NCBI GenBank assembly: GCA_002457055.1
Contig: NTKT01000018.1
Span: 1-51,304, forward strand
DNA length: 51,304 nt
Origin: Rhodobacteraceae bacterium MED-G08
Lineage (GTDB): Bacteria > Pseudomonadota > Alphaproteobacteria > Rhodobacterales > Rhodobacteraceae
Reading direction: 5' to 3'
Shown: one piece after another, positions 30,796 through 39,880 of the stretch
Numbering within the stretch: position 1 is the first letter of the stretch
Layout: each line of letters opens with the position of its first letter
The notes under the pieces: generated by a model
Databases searched by the model: none
What the model was told of the DNA's origin: nothing
The model's input: the letters and a program-made list of their open reading frames with translations, nothing else
Translations under genes and position numbers: made by a program

Positions 30796-31628
30796 TGGCT
30801 GATCAACAATTCGCGCAAATTTTCTGAAACGTCTGGCTTCACCCCAAACCAACGTTCAAACCCAGGTATGGCCTGATGGATTAACATTCCCAAGCCATCT
30901 ACTGTACGACAGCCTCTTTTTGCTGCATTTTCTAAAAGGGGTGTGTTAAGGGGGGTATACACTATGTCTGTAACAAGAGTGTTTTTTCTCAACCCCTGCA
31001 ACGAAATTGGAAGCTCTTCTTTACCGTCCATACCAAGTGATGTTGCGTTTATAACAGTCGATGCATCACTGAGATAATTCTGGACTTTCGTCCAATCTAC
31101 AACTTTAATTTTAGCTCCAAAATCAGACCTTAGCTGATCTGCTCTAGATCTTGTTCTGTTTGCAAGTATTACTTCATTTGCTCCATCTTCAATTAGTGCC
31201 CCCAGTATTGCGCGTGACGCCCCACCTGCCCCGAATACAACCGATGTACCTTCGCCGGCCGACCAATCATTATATTTGCACTTTATATTTTGTAAAAATC
31301 CATAACCATCTGTATTGTCAGCATAAATTCTGCCATCTTGTAAAAATGTAAGAGTATTAGCCGCACCAATTATTGCTGCTCTATCAGAAATTTTATCTGC
31401 TATTTTTAATACTTTCTCCTTGTAAGGTATCGTCACATTGGCTCCTACGAAACCTAAATCAATGAGAGCTCGAATGCTGTTTTCGAAATTTCTTGGATCT
31501 ATATCAAGTGGTATGTAGTAGCCACCTATATTAAATAATGACAACCAATAATTATGAAGTTTGGGTGATTTAGAATGGTTTATGGGATGACCTAATACTG
31601 CTGCCACTGGTATAGGAGATAAGCTCAC
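30792..31628 (-). CDS. aroE: Shikimate dehydrogenase
   Basis: NADPH-dependent reduction of 3-dehydroshikimate in aromatic amino acid synthesis. The 278-residue product has the substrate motif His-Ser-Lys-Ser-Pro near 18-22, catalytic Lys in Val-Thr-Ile-Pro-Tyr-Lys (about 64-69), the Rossmann motif Gly-Ala-Gly-Gly-Ala-Ser-Arg-Ala near 132, and Asn-Arg-Thr-Arg for NADPH binding. The start is GTG, fixed by a GTGA overlap with the maf stop. It shares ATGA with coaE downstream. Confidence 0.95.
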   Translation of the reverse strand: MSLSPIPVAAVLGHPINHSKSPKLHNYWLSLFNIGGYYIPLDIDPRNFENSIRALIDLGFVGANVTIPYKEKVLKIADKISDRAAIIGAANTLTFLQDGRIYADNTDGYGFLQNIKCKYNDWSAGEGTSVVFGAGGASRAILGALIEDGANEVILANRTRSRADQLRSDFGAKIKVVDWTKVQNYLSDASTVINATSLGMDGKEELPISLQGLRKNTLVTDIVYTPLNTPLLENAAKRGCRTVDGLGMLIHQAIPGFERWFGVKPDVSENLRELLISQ

Positions 31629-32224
31629 TGCTCTATTACTCCTCGATTTAATAGGTGGTCTATTAATTGTATTATTGGTAAACCTAGCACGCTAAAATAA
31701 TCTCCATCTATTTTTGAAAAAAGAGAAATACCTGAATTTTCAATTTGATAGCCGCCCACACTATGTTTTATATCATCCCAGTTATCTTGAACATATTTTG
31801 ATATATACCGATCTGATAAATTCCGCATGGTCATACTTACTGATCCAATGAAACGCCATTCAGGTTTTTGCGCTTTATAAACTACACACGCAGAATGTAG
31901 CTTATGTTTATTTCCTTGAAGCTGTTTAAGTTGATGAATTAACTCTTCCTGGTCTTTCGCTTTAGATAGTATTTTACTGTTAAAGTCTAAAATTTGATCG
32001 CAGCCTATAACTATGCTATCAGAAAATCTGTTTGATATTTTCCTCGCCTTCATATCTGCTAGTACGTCTGCTATATCACGTGCAGGATAGTTATTACTGA
32101 TATAAGATAGCTTCACTTCTTTCTCATCTATCGCTGGATCAACAGTACTGAACTCAATACCTGCTTTCTCCATAAGTAATGATCTGATTTGAGATTTTGA
32201 TGCTAATACTATCCCACATGTCAT
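31625..32224 (-). CDS. maf: Maf-family nucleotide pyrophosphatase
   Basis: A 199-residue Maf protein. These house-cleaning enzymes hydrolyse non-canonical or canonical nucleoside triphosphates and have been linked to cell division. Ala-Ser-Lys-Ser-Gln-Ile-Arg near 8-14 corresponds to the Ser-x-Arg-Arg motif, Asp34-Glu-Lys-Glu follows, and Val-Ile-Gly-Cys-Asp-Gln gives the catalytic Asp near 75. Gly-Gly-Tyr-Gln-Ile-Glu lies in the C-terminal third. The first gene of the minus-strand maf-aroE-coaE-dnaQ unit, it faces the AT-rich gap that I propose as the origin. Confidence 0.92.
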   Translation of the reverse strand: MTCGIVLASKSQIRSLLMEKAGIEFSTVDPAIDEKEVKLSYISNNYPARDIADVLADMKARKISNRFSDSIVIGCDQILDFNSKILSKAKDQEELIHQLKQLQGNKHKLHSACVVYKAQKPEWRFIGSVSMTMRNLSDRYISKYVQDNWDDIKHSVGGYQIENSGISLFSKIDGDYFSVLGLPIIQLIDHLLNRGVIEQ

Positions 32225-32536
32225 GTTAATAAATCTTTAATATCTAAGGATGTTTCAAAAGTTCTGTTTTGTTTTAAACTTTTTAATCTTTTTTTTTATT
32301 TTATGATAGATTTATATACAGTGGATAAGGATAAATTAAAGTATAATTTTTTTGTTTATTTTCTTGTGGAAAAGTATTTAACTTACTAATTTTATATAAT
32401 TTTTTATAACATTTATTTTTTAACAGACTTGTTAATATGTTCTTGATAAAATTTAATCCACCATTTCCCTTTTATCTATTACTAAAACTACTCTTTTATA
32501 TTAATATTTTATTTGTAAAGAATAAGTGATGTTAAT
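32225..32536. other. Candidate chromosomal replication origin (oriC)
   Basis: A 312-base gap without a gene, extremely AT-rich with long T runs (32281-32316), between divergent maf and hemJ. Sequences close to the DnaA box TTATCCACA occur at 32320-32328 (AGTGGATAA, 8 of 9 on the reverse strand), 32365-32373 (TGTGGAAAA, 8 of 9), 32312-32320 (TTATATACA, 7 of 9) and 32454-32462 (7 of 9). The parS sites and parAB lie 3-7 kb to the right. In Alphaproteobacteria the origin is commonly near these genes. There is no perfect DnaA box, so the call is tentative. Confidence 0.45.
32226..32240 (+). promoter_or_regulatory. CtrA-like motif TTAA-N7-TTAA
   Basis: Two TTAA half-sites separated by exactly seven bases, the CtrA recognition pattern, directly upstream of maf at the edge of the candidate origin. 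Such AT-rich sequence can contain the pattern by chance, so this is a weak call. Confidence 0.25.
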
Positions 32537-32986
32537 ATGAACGATATATTAATCGTACTATATCCGTGGATAAAATCTCTCCATTTGATATCAGTGATAT
32601 CCTGGATGGCTGGTTTATTTTATTTACCAAGAATTCTTGTTTATCATGTCGAGCGTTCTGATGGCAAAGATCAAATTAATGAGGTCTTTCTTATCATGGA
32701 GAAAAAGCTCCATTCTTTTATTATGACACCTGCTATGATCGTATCATGGATTTGTGGTTTTTTATTAGCAGCTACTCCTGGTATCATAGATTTTTCGCAC
32801 ATGTGGGTTTGGGTAAAATTATTAGCGATAATAGTTATGACTATATTTAATATTTGGTTAGGATTAAAAATCAGCGATTTTAAAATCAATAATAATACTT
32901 TGTCAGGTAAACAATATAGGTTACTGAATGAAGTTCCAACAATTCTACTAGTAATAATAATAGTATCTGTAGTACTGAAATATTAA
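32537..32986 (+). CDS. hemJ: Protoporphyrinogen IX oxidase HemJ
   Basis: HemJ oxidises protoporphyrinogen IX to protoporphyrin IX in the inner membrane. The 149-residue protein has about four membrane segments. The family's Lys-Ser-Leu-His-Leu-Ile-Ser-Val-Ile-Ser-Trp-Met-Ala-Gly stretch is at 13-26, with the conserved histidine at 16, followed by Leu-Pro-Arg-Ile-Leu-Val-Tyr-His. A second conserved segment is Trp-Val-Lys-Leu near 92-95. In many roseobacters hemE sits beside this gene; it is not in this window. It probably initiates the rightward unit leading to rho. Confidence 0.93.
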   Translation: MNDILIVLYPWIKSLHLISVISWMAGLFYLPRILVYHVERSDGKDQINEVFLIMEKKLHSFIMTPAMIVSWICGFLLAATPGIIDFSHMWVWVKLLAIIVMTIFNIWLGLKISDFKINNNTLSGKQYRLLNEVPTILLVIIIVSVVLKY

Positions 32987-33074
32987 CTTTTATTGACTTA
33001 AATAAAAAATTTCATTACGGGAACATATCCTGTTCTGGATACAAACTTCAAAATTACACTGCTTGAGAGGGTAC

Positions 33075-34349
33075 ATGATGTCTGCTCAAAAATTGAATTT
33101 ATCTGACCTTAAATCAAAGAGTCCTAAAGACCTTTTATCAATGGCAGAAGAGCTAGAAATAGAGAACGCTTCTACTATGCGTAAAGGCGAAATGATGTTT
33201 CAAATTCTTAGAGAGCGAGCGGATGAAGGTTGGGAAGTTTTTGGAGAAGGAGTACTAGAAGTATTACAAGATGGGTTTGGTTTTCTAAGAGCACCTGAGG
33301 CAAATTATCTTCCCGGTCCAGACGATATATATGTATCCCCAGAAATTATACGTCAGTTTTCGTTGAGAACTGGTGACACAGTAGAAGGTATGATCAAAGC
33401 GCCGGATGAAAATGAGCGCTATTTTGCTATCGTTGGTGTCAACCAAATAAATTTTCAAGATCCGCAAAAAGCAAAACATAAAATTGCATTTGATAATCTT
33501 ACACCACTTTACCCAGATGAACGTTTAACGATGGAGATTGAAGATCCTACGGTTAAGGATAGATCAGCCAGAGTAATAGATCTAGTCGCACCAATAGGTA
33601 AAGGTCAACGGTCATTAATTGTAGCACCGCCCAGAACAGGAAAGACCGTCATTTTGCAAAACATCGCGCATAGCATAGAAAAAAACCATCCAGAATGTTA
33701 TTTGATTGTGTTGCTAATCGATGAGCGACCAGAAGAAGTTACCGATATGCAGAGGTCAGTTAAAGGAGAGGTAATATCTTCCACATTTGATGAGCCTGCT
33801 ACGCGGCACGTCGCAGTTTCTGAAATGGTAATAGAAAAATCTAAGCGTCTTGTTGAGCACAAGCGTGATGTCGTTATTTTACTGGATTCTATAACTAGAC
33901 TTGGCAGGGCCTTTAATACTGTAATACCGTCTTCGGGTAAAGTTTTAACAGGTGGTGTAGATGCAAATGCTCTTCAAAGGCCAAAAAGGTTCTTTGGTGC
34001 GGCAAGAAATATAGAAGAGGGTGGTTCATTAACTATTATTTCAACCGCATTAATCGACACAGGTTCCAGAATGGATGAGGTTATTTTTGAAGAATTTAAG
34101 GGTACAGGTAACAGTGAAATTGTTTTAGACCGTAAAGTAGCTGATAAGAGAGTTTTCCCCGCGATTGACATATTAAAATCTGGTACAAGAAAAGAGGATC
34201 TATTAATTGACAAGCTAGATTTGCAGAAAACTTTTGTGCTTAGACGAATACTGAACCCTATGGGGACGACAGACGGAATAGAGTTTTTATTATCTAAACT
34301 AAAACAAACTAAAACAAATGCAGAATTTTTTGATTCGATGAATACTTAG
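33075..34349 (+). CDS. rho: Transcription termination factor Rho
   Basis: The hexameric RNA helicase that ends transcription. I start at the ATG at 33075 (424 residues), next to a GAGAGGG ribosome binding site, and not at an in-frame TTG at 33063; a second ATG follows at 33078. The N-terminal Rho domain (Leu-Ser-Asp-Leu-Lys-Ser-Lys-Ser) leads to the cold-shock-like RNA site Gly-Phe-Gly-Phe-Leu-Arg, then Walker A Ala-Pro-Pro-Arg-Thr-Gly-Lys-Thr, Walker B Val-Ile-Leu-Leu-Asp-Ser and the Q/R-loop region. Few hairpin terminators are visible in this window, so Rho is likely important here. Confidence 0.96.
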   Translation: MMSAQKLNLSDLKSKSPKDLLSMAEELEIENASTMRKGEMMFQILRERADEGWEVFGEGVLEVLQDGFGFLRAPEANYLPGPDDIYVSPEIIRQFSLRTGDTVEGMIKAPDENERYFAIVGVNQINFQDPQKAKHKIAFDNLTPLYPDERLTMEIEDPTVKDRSARVIDLVAPIGKGQRSLIVAPPRTGKTVILQNIAHSIEKNHPECYLIVLLIDERPEEVTDMQRSVKGEVISSTFDEPATRHVAVSEMVIEKSKRLVEHKRDVVILLDSITRLGRAFNTVIPSSGKVLTGGVDANALQRPKRFFGAARNIEEGGSLTIISTALIDTGSRMDEVIFEEFKGTGNSEIVLDRKVADKRVFPAIDILKSGTRKEDLLIDKLDLQKTFVLRRILNPMGTTDGIEFLLSKLKQTKTNAEFFDSMNT

Positions 34350-34368
34350 CCCAATAAGAGAATGCTAA

Positions 34369-35652
34369 TTGGATACTATATTCGCACTTGCATCCGCACC
34401 CGGTAAAGCCGGTATATCAATAGTAAGGCTGTCTGGGCCTCTTGCAATTAATGTTGCCGAGAAGCTCACAAAATCAAAATTAAAGGAAAAGCAACCAAAT
34501 CTAAGAGTGATCTATGATTCTGATAATCATTTTATAGATCAAGCACTTATACTTATATTTAACAAACCTTATAGTTTCACGGGAGAAAATGTAGTAGAAT
34601 TTCATTTGCATGGTTCGAGTGCAGTCGTATCGTCAGTAATTAAATTATTATGTAATTTCAAAGGCTTAAGACCTGCAGAAGCTGGAGAATTTACTCGTTG
34701 CGCTCTTGAAAATGGCAAAATTGATTTAGCTCAAGTAGAGGGCTTGGCAGATCTTATAGATGCAGAAACAGACGCACAACATAAACAGGCTGCAAGAATT
34801 TTTAACGGTGCGCTGGGTGAAAAAACTAAAGAGTGGAGGGCAAAGCTCGTAAAAGCTGGAGCATTATTAGTAGCAACATTAGATTTTGCCGATGAAGAAG
34901 TTCCTGAAGAAGTTACATCGGAAGTTGAAAAACTAATTAATATGGTGCTCAGCGACCTAGATAAAGAAATTATTGGTGTTCAGACAGCAGAAAGAATACG
35001 TTCAGGTTTCGAAGTAGCGATTGTGGGTGCGCCTAACTTAGGAAAGTCAACATTACTTAACTATTTGGTTGGCAGAGACGCAGCAATCACCTCAAACGTT
35101 AGTGGTACGACTAGAGATGTAATAGAGGTAAAGCTCGATTTGCGTGGCCTGCCAGTAACTATATTGGATACGGCAGGAATACGTAAATCAGACGATAGGG
35201 TAGAAGAGATCGGTATTAGCCGAGCCTTAGAGAGATCAAGTTTGAGTGATCTCCGGATAGTTTTGACTGAGGATGGAGAGTACCCATCGGAGTTAAAAAG
35301 GAGAGACACGGATATAACTTGTATTGCAAAGGATGATCAGGGAAATAGAGGTGGTGTTTCAGGAAAAACTGGTGCCGGTATAGATAGGTTAAAAAACAAC
35401 ATCTGGGATATATTGAATGATAAAGCACAATATGTAGGCATTGCAACTCGTGAGCGGCACAAAAGTTCAATGGTTAATGCTAAGAAGTTTTTAGGCAATG
35501 CAGTCGTCTCATTAAGGGATGGGCCAGAATATTATGATATAACAGCAGAAGAAATAAGAGCTGCAACATCTGCACTAGATAGCTTAATTGGAAGAATCGG
35601 TGTAGAAGACGTTTTAGATGAAGTTTTCTCAAGTTTTTGTCTCGGTAAATAG
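34369..35652 (+). CDS. mnmE: tRNA modification GTPase MnmE
   Basis: Works with MnmG to install aminomethyl groups at the wobble uridine of certain tRNAs. The start is TTG at 34369, giving the conserved beginning Met-Asp-Thr-Ile-Phe-Ala-Leu; no in-frame ATG lies nearby. The inserted G domain has G1 Gly220-Ala-Pro-Asn-Leu-Gly-Lys-Ser-Thr, a Ser-Gly-Thr-Thr-Arg-Asp switch near 245, and G3 Asp-Thr-Ala-Gly at 267-270. The usual G4 Asn-Lys-x-Asp appears as Ala-Lys-Asp-Asp (320-323). The C-terminus is Cys-Leu-Gly-Lys, the folate-domain cysteine motif. The stop abuts the mnmG start. Confidence 0.95.
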   Translation: MDTIFALASAPGKAGISIVRLSGPLAINVAEKLTKSKLKEKQPNLRVIYDSDNHFIDQALILIFNKPYSFTGENVVEFHLHGSSAVVSSVIKLLCNFKGLRPAEAGEFTRCALENGKIDLAQVEGLADLIDAETDAQHKQAARIFNGALGEKTKEWRAKLVKAGALLVATLDFADEEVPEEVTSEVEKLINMVLSDLDKEIIGVQTAERIRSGFEVAIVGAPNLGKSTLLNYLVGRDAAITSNVSGTTRDVIEVKLDLRGLPVTILDTAGIRKSDDRVEEIGISRALERSSLSDLRIVLTEDGEYPSELKRRDTDITCIAKDDQGNRGGVSGKTGAGIDRLKNNIWDILNDKAQYVGIATRERHKSSMVNAKKFLGNAVVSLRDGPEYYDITAEEIRAATSALDSLIGRIGVEDVLDEVFSSFCLGK

Positions 35653-37524
35653 GTGTTTCACGTGAAACAGTATGACGTAGTTGTTATCGGTGGAGGGCAT
35701 GCTGGCTGTGAAGCAGCAGCGGCAGCAGCCCGTATAGGCGCTAATACAGCATTAGTAACAATGAAAAGCTCAGACATTGGAATAATGTCTTGTAACCCGG
35801 CGATAGGTGGTTTGGGAAAAGGACATCTGGTGCGGGAAATAGACGCTCTAGGTGGCTTGATGGCTCTGGCCGCCGATGATGCGGGTATACAGTTTAGGTT
35901 GTTAAATAAAAAAAAGGGTCCAGCAGTACAAGGTCCAAGAGCCCAAGCTGATAGAAAGCTATATCAATTTTCGATGAGCATGCGTCTATTAGGCATTAAG
36001 GGCCTGCATTTGGTTGAGGGAGAAGTTGTTGATCTACTGGTAGATGGTTACCGTGTCTGTGGTGTTATGCTTGCGGACGGAGTGGAGCTATCCGCCCATT
36101 CTGTGGTTATTACTTCAGGGACTTTTTTAAATGGCCGAATTCATATAGGTACAGATAATCGTTCTGGTGGTCGCGTGGGGGACAAGGCGTCAAATTTGTT
36201 AGCGGATAGAATTAAAGACTTAGGTTTAGATATTGGGCGATTAAAAACAGGTACGCCCCCCAGAATAGACGGGCGCACTATAGCATGGGATAAAGTTGAA
36301 AAGCAGCACGGTGATGAAGAGCCAGTGATGTTTTCTTTTTTAAACAGTGCTCCTGTTGTTCCTCAGGTGTCCTGCGGGGTAACTCACACAAATGAAAAAA
36401 CCCACGAGATTATCAGAAAAAATCTAGACAAATCAGCAGTGTACGGTGGTAAAATAGAAGGTGTTGGACCTCGTTACTGTCCATCAATTGAAGATAAAAT
36501 TGTCAGGTTTGCAGATAAAGATTCCCATCAAATATTCCTGGAGCCAGAAGGTTTGAAAGATCATACCGTATACCCGAATGGAATCTCGACATCTTTGCCT
36601 GTTGAGGTGCAAGAACAATATGTAAGAAGTATCGTTGGTCTAGAGGACGTGGCAATATTACAGCCCGGATATGCCATTGAGTATGATTATGTTGACCCAA
36701 GGTCTCTTGATAGCACATTGGCAGTTAAGGGCATTGATGGACTTTATTTGGCTGGACAAATAAACGGGACCACAGGTTACGAAGAGGCAGCAGCACAGGG
36801 ATTGGTAGCGGGTTTAAGCGCGGGGCTAGTTTCTCTTGGTTCTGAGGGGGTGCAGTTTTCTAGATCTGATAGTTACATTGGTGTTATGATTGATGATTTG
36901 GTTTGTCGGGGTGTCACAGAGCCTTACAGAATGTTCACATCGAGAGCAGAGTTTAGATTGTCGCTTAGGGCTGATAATGCGGATCAAAGGCTAACTCCAA
37001 AAGGGCTTGAAATTGGCTGTGTAGGCAGAGAGAGAGAAGATAATTTTATAAATAAAATCAATAGGATAAAAAAGGCTAGAAAGCTTTTTGAAAACCAAAC
37101 ATACACACCAAAAACCCTTTCACAAAATGGAATTTCTATTAGCCAAGATGGGAATCGTAGAACCCTTATGCAGGTTCTAGCGTTCCCAAATGTTTCTTAT
37201 AAGGATCTGTTTAAGTTAGAACCCAAACTGATAAAGATAGATGAGGAGACGCTTAAACAAATCCAAAAAGACGCCACTTATGTTAACTATTTAGATAGAC
37301 AAAGAAAAGATATTGATACGATCAAAAAGGATGAGCGCGTCTTAATTCCAATGGATTTAGATTACAATTCGATTCAGGGTCTATCCACGGAGTTAAGGCT
37401 GAAGTTGTCTAGGGCACGTCCAAAAAACATGCTTCAAGCTTCCAACATAGATGGGATTACCCCCGCAGCCCTAATGTTAGTAATGGCCAAGATAAAGTTT
37501 TTAGGCAAAGCTGCCTCCGCATGA
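35653..37524 (+). CDS. mnmG: tRNA uridine 5-carboxymethylaminomethyl modification enzyme MnmG
   Basis: The FAD-dependent partner of MnmE (formerly GidA). The 623-residue protein has the dinucleotide motif Gly-Gly-Gly-His-Ala-Gly-Cys-Glu-Ala (13-21), [12 protein letters not shown] (about 46-57), the Arg-Tyr-Cys-Pro-Ser-Ile-Glu motif and a helical C-terminal domain. The GTG start lies directly after the mnmE stop and its first codons are formed by a parS palindrome, so the N-terminus reads Met-Phe-His-Val-Lys-Gln. A second GTG nine bases on is a possible alternative start. The end overlaps rsmG as ATGA. Confidence 0.96.
   Translation: MFHVKQYDVVVIGGGHAGCEAAAAAARIGANTALVTMKSSDIGIMSCNPAIGGLGKGHLVREIDALGGLMALAADDAGIQFRLLNKKKGPAVQGPRAQADRKLYQFSMSMRLLGIKGLHLVEGEVVDLLVDGYRVCGVMLADGVELSAHSVVITSGTFLNGRIHIGTDNRSGGRVGDKASNLLADRIKDLGLDIGRLKTGTPPRIDGRTIAWDKVEKQHGDEEPVMFSFLNSAPVVPQVSCGVTHTNEKTHEIIRKNLDKSAVYGGKIEGVGPRYCPSIEDKIVRFADKDSHQIFLEPEGLKDHTVYPNGISTSLPVEVQEQYVRSIVGLEDVAILQPGYAIEYDYVDPRSLDSTLAVKGIDGLYLAGQINGTTGYEEAAAQGLVAGLSAGLVSLGSEGVQFSRSDSYIGVMIDDLVCRGVTEPYRMFTSRAEFRLSLRADNADQRLTPKGLEIGCVGREREDNFINKINRIKKARKLFENQTYTPKTLSQNGISISQDGNRRTLMQVLAFPNVSYKDLFKLEPKLIKIDEETLKQIQKDATYVNYLDRQRKDIDTIKKDERVLIPMDLDYNSIQGLSTELRLKLSRARPKNMLQASNIDGITPAALMLVMAKIKFLGKAASA
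35654..35669. other. parS centromere site (in the mnmG start)
   Basis: TGTTTCACGTGAAACA, a perfect 16-base palindrome identical to the consensus chromosomal parS bound by ParB. It overlaps the mnmG start codon and the first five codons. It is about 3.2 kb from the candidate origin and about 2.5 kb from parA. Confidence 0.95.
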
Positions 37525-38141
37525 GCGATAGAAAATTATTGCCCGGACTTGATGTTTCACGTGAAACATATTCAAGGCTAAAAGACTATGAAAAGCTGCT
37601 TTTTAAGTGGAATTCCAAAATTAACCTTGTTTCTAAATCAACTCTTCCAGAGTTTTGGGGTCGCCATATCCTAGATAGTGCTCAACTTTTTTCATTATTT
37701 GGTGAAAAAACTGGAAAATGGGTTGATCTTGGGAGTGGTGGTGGTTTTCCAGGCCTGGTTGTTGCAATTTTATCAGATGAGCTTGGTATACCAAACAGGC
37801 TCTCTCTTGTAGAGGCAGATGTTCGAAAATCTGTATTTTTAAAAACAGTTTGTAGAGAGCTCGGCCTAAAAGTTGATGTGTACAATAGTCGAATAGAAGA
37901 GTTGCCAAAGATGTCGGCTGATGTTTTAAGTGCTAGAGCTCTCGCACCTCTTAAGACTCTATGTTTTTACGCTGAAAAACATTTGAAAAAAGATGGTTTG
38001 GCGGTTTTCGCAAAAGGCGAAAGTTGGGAGTCAGAGGTGTTTGAAGCCCAAAAAAATTGGATTTTTGATTTTGACGCTGTTAAAAGTAAATTGCATGAAG
38101 GGTCAGTTATATTGGCTCTAAGAGGTATTAAAGGTGTCTAA
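37521..38141 (+). CDS. rsmG: 16S rRNA (guanine527-N7)-methyltransferase RsmG
   Basis: Methylates G527 of 16S rRNA using S-adenosylmethionine (formerly GidB). The 206-residue protein has the SAM motif [11 protein letters not shown] near 69-79 and the Asp-Val-Leu-Ser-Ala-Arg-Ala segment near 134. The N-terminal Asp-Val-Ser-Arg-Glu-Thr is encoded by the second parS palindrome. It overlaps mnmG by four bases (ATGA), and parA starts inside its last codons, eight bases before the end. Confidence 0.95.
   Translation: MSDRKLLPGLDVSRETYSRLKDYEKLLFKWNSKINLVSKSTLPEFWGRHILDSAQLFSLFGEKTGKWVDLGSGGGFPGLVVAILSDELGIPNRLSLVEADVRKSVFLKTVCRELGLKVDVYNSRIEELPKMSADVLSARALAPLKTLCFYAEKHLKKDGLAVFAKGESWESEVFEAQKNWIFDFDAVKSKLHEGSVILALRGIKGV
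37553..37568. other. parS centromere site (inside rsmG)
   Basis: A second perfect copy of TGTTTCACGTGAAACA, within codons 11-16 of rsmG. The two copies are 1.9 kb apart and both lie between the candidate origin and parAB. Confidence 0.95.
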
Positions 38142-38937
38142 TAGTAGTACCAACAATGACTTTAAGGTGGTAGCTGTTACAAATCAAAAAGGCGGTGTTG
38201 GGAAGACCACAACCACAATAAATTTGAGCGCAGCTCTTGTGGAGCTAGGAAAAAAAGTACTTATTATCGACTTAGACCCTCAGGGAAATGCGTCGACAGG
38301 TCTTGGAATCGATTATGAGCAGAGGAACCTAACTGTCTATGATGTCCTCTTGGCAGAAGCAGCTATTTCTAGCGCAATTTTGCCTACCTCCATGGAGGGC
38401 CTCGATATTGTGCCGTCAACAGTAGACCTTAGCTCAGCGGATATAGAGTTAATTAAAACATCACATCACAGTACTGCTCTTTCCAGGGCTTTGGTTGATG
38501 ACAAGACCTTGGCGGGTAATTATGATTTTATTTTTGTGGACTGTCCGCCTTCGTTGAGCCTATTAACTATTAATGCAATGGTTGTCTCAGATTCTGTTCT
38601 TATACCTTTGCAGAGTGAATTCTTTGCTTTGGAAGGACTGTCACAACTAATGCTGTCTGTCCGAGAGGTCAGAAAGTCTGTAAACACTGGGCTTCGGTTT
38701 GAGGGTGTCGTACTAACAATGTTTGATCGACGTAATAATTTAAGTCAGCAAGTTGAGAAAGATGCCAGAGAAAACTTGGGCGAACTTGTTTTTAAGACAG
38801 TGATACCAAGAAATGTTAGAGTAAGTGAGGCGCCATCGCACTCTGTGCCCGTTTTGACTTACGAGCCTAGATCCCGGGGGGCGCAGGCTTATAGAAGATT
38901 AGCTAAAGAGTTTTTAAAAAATAATAAAAGTATTTAA
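38134..38937 (+). CDS. parA: Chromosome partitioning ATPase ParA
   Basis: The Walker-type ATPase that moves ParB-parS complexes during segregation. The 267-residue chromosomal (Soj-like) form lacks an N-terminal DNA-binding extension. The deviant Walker A is Lys-Gly-Gly-Val-Gly-Lys-Thr-Thr (19-26), followed by Leu-Asp-Pro-Gln-Gly-Asn-Ala-Ser and Val-Asp-Cys-Pro-Pro-Ser. The GTG start overlaps the rsmG stop by eight bases. parB follows after 21 bases. Confidence 0.96.
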   Translation: MSNSSTNNDFKVVAVTNQKGGVGKTTTTINLSAALVELGKKVLIIDLDPQGNASTGLGIDYEQRNLTVYDVLLAEAAISSAILPTSMEGLDIVPSTVDLSSADIELIKTSHHSTALSRALVDDKTLAGNYDFIFVDCPPSLSLLTINAMVVSDSVLIPLQSEFFALEGLSQLMLSVREVRKSVNTGLRFEGVVLTMFDRRNNLSQQVEKDARENLGELVFKTVIPRNVRVSEAPSHSVPVLTYEPRSRGAQAYRRLAKEFLKNNKSI

Positions 38938-38958
38938 TGCAAATTTTGGGTAACCATT

Positions 38959-39879
38959 ATGAATAATAAAACTAATAAAAACAAGGGCTTAGGGAGGGGC
39001 CTCAGTTCTCTCATTGCTGATGTTTCAGGCTTGGCTGATACAGAGATGTCATCAGATTCTATGGTGGTTGATAGATCAGGATATCGTAGTGAACCAATAA
39101 TAAACATCTTCCCAAATCCGGAACAGCCCCGTCGAACTTTTAGTGATGAAGGCTTGAGAGAGCTATCAAAGAGCATTCAAGAGAGGGGTATCGTTCAACC
39201 GCTCATTGTTAGAAAAAAATCAAATGCCGATGGGTTTGAAATAGTAGCTGGGGAAAGAAGGTGGCGAGCAGCTCAGCTTGCGCAATTGGACTCTTTGCCG
39301 GTGATAGTAAAAGATTTCTCAGATAATGAGGTTCTTGAGGTTGCAATTATCGAAAATATTCAACGTGAAGAATTGAATCCAATTGAGGAGGCTCGTGGGT
39401 ATCAGCAGCTGATGGAAAAGTTTGGAAGGACCCAGGAACAGGTTTCTACTGCTCTAGGAAAAAGTAGAAGTTATGTTGCTAATCTCGTAAGGTTGTTAAA
39501 TTTACCCGATGAAGTAATAGGTTATTTAGTGTCAGGGCAGATCAGTGCTGGTCATGCTAAGGTTTTGGTTTCATCTGACGAGGCAATAAAAATCGCCAGG
39601 TTGATAATCTCAGATAATCTGTCAGTAAGGGAGACAGAGAAATTAGCGCGCTCACTTAATAAGTCAGACAATAAGATCTTAAATCAAAAACCGAAAAAAA
39701 CTACTTTAAAACATAAAGATACGGATACGAAGGCTATTGAGAACGAGTTGTCTGCTGCTTTGGGTTTGAGGGTTTTCATAGAGCACAGTGCTGGTGGTGA
39801 AAATGGTAGTATAATTTTGAAGTACAAAACTTTAGAAGAGTTTGATCGAGTTCGTGATCTCTTAATTGGAGAAGAGTGA
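38959..39879 (+). CDS. parB: Chromosome partitioning protein ParB
   Basis: A 306-residue CTP-dependent clamp that loads at parS and spreads. The CTP-binding N-terminal domain has Gly-Glu-Arg-Arg-Trp-Arg (98-103) and Glu-Asn-Ile-Gln-Arg-Glu-Glu-Leu-Asn-Pro (132-141). A helix-turn-helix region (about 155-180) with Gly-Lys-Ser-Arg-Ser-Tyr-Val-Ala-Asn reads parS, and a C-terminal dimerisation domain follows a Lys-rich linker. The N-terminal Gly-Leu-Gly-Arg-Gly-Leu-Ser box, which stimulates ParA, is intact. It ends one base before convergent hemW. Confidence 0.96.
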   Translation: MNNKTNKNKGLGRGLSSLIADVSGLADTEMSSDSMVVDRSGYRSEPIINIFPNPEQPRRTFSDEGLRELSKSIQERGIVQPLIVRKKSNADGFEIVAGERRWRAAQLAQLDSLPVIVKDFSDNEVLEVAIIENIQREELNPIEEARGYQQLMEKFGRTQEQVSTALGKSRSYVANLVRLLNLPDEVIGYLVSGQISAGHAKVLVSSDEAIKIARLIISDNLSVRETEKLARSLNKSDNKILNQKPKKTTLKHKDTDTKAIENELSAALGLRVFIEHSAGGENGSIILKYKTLEEFDRVRDLLIGEE

Positions 39880-39880
39880 G

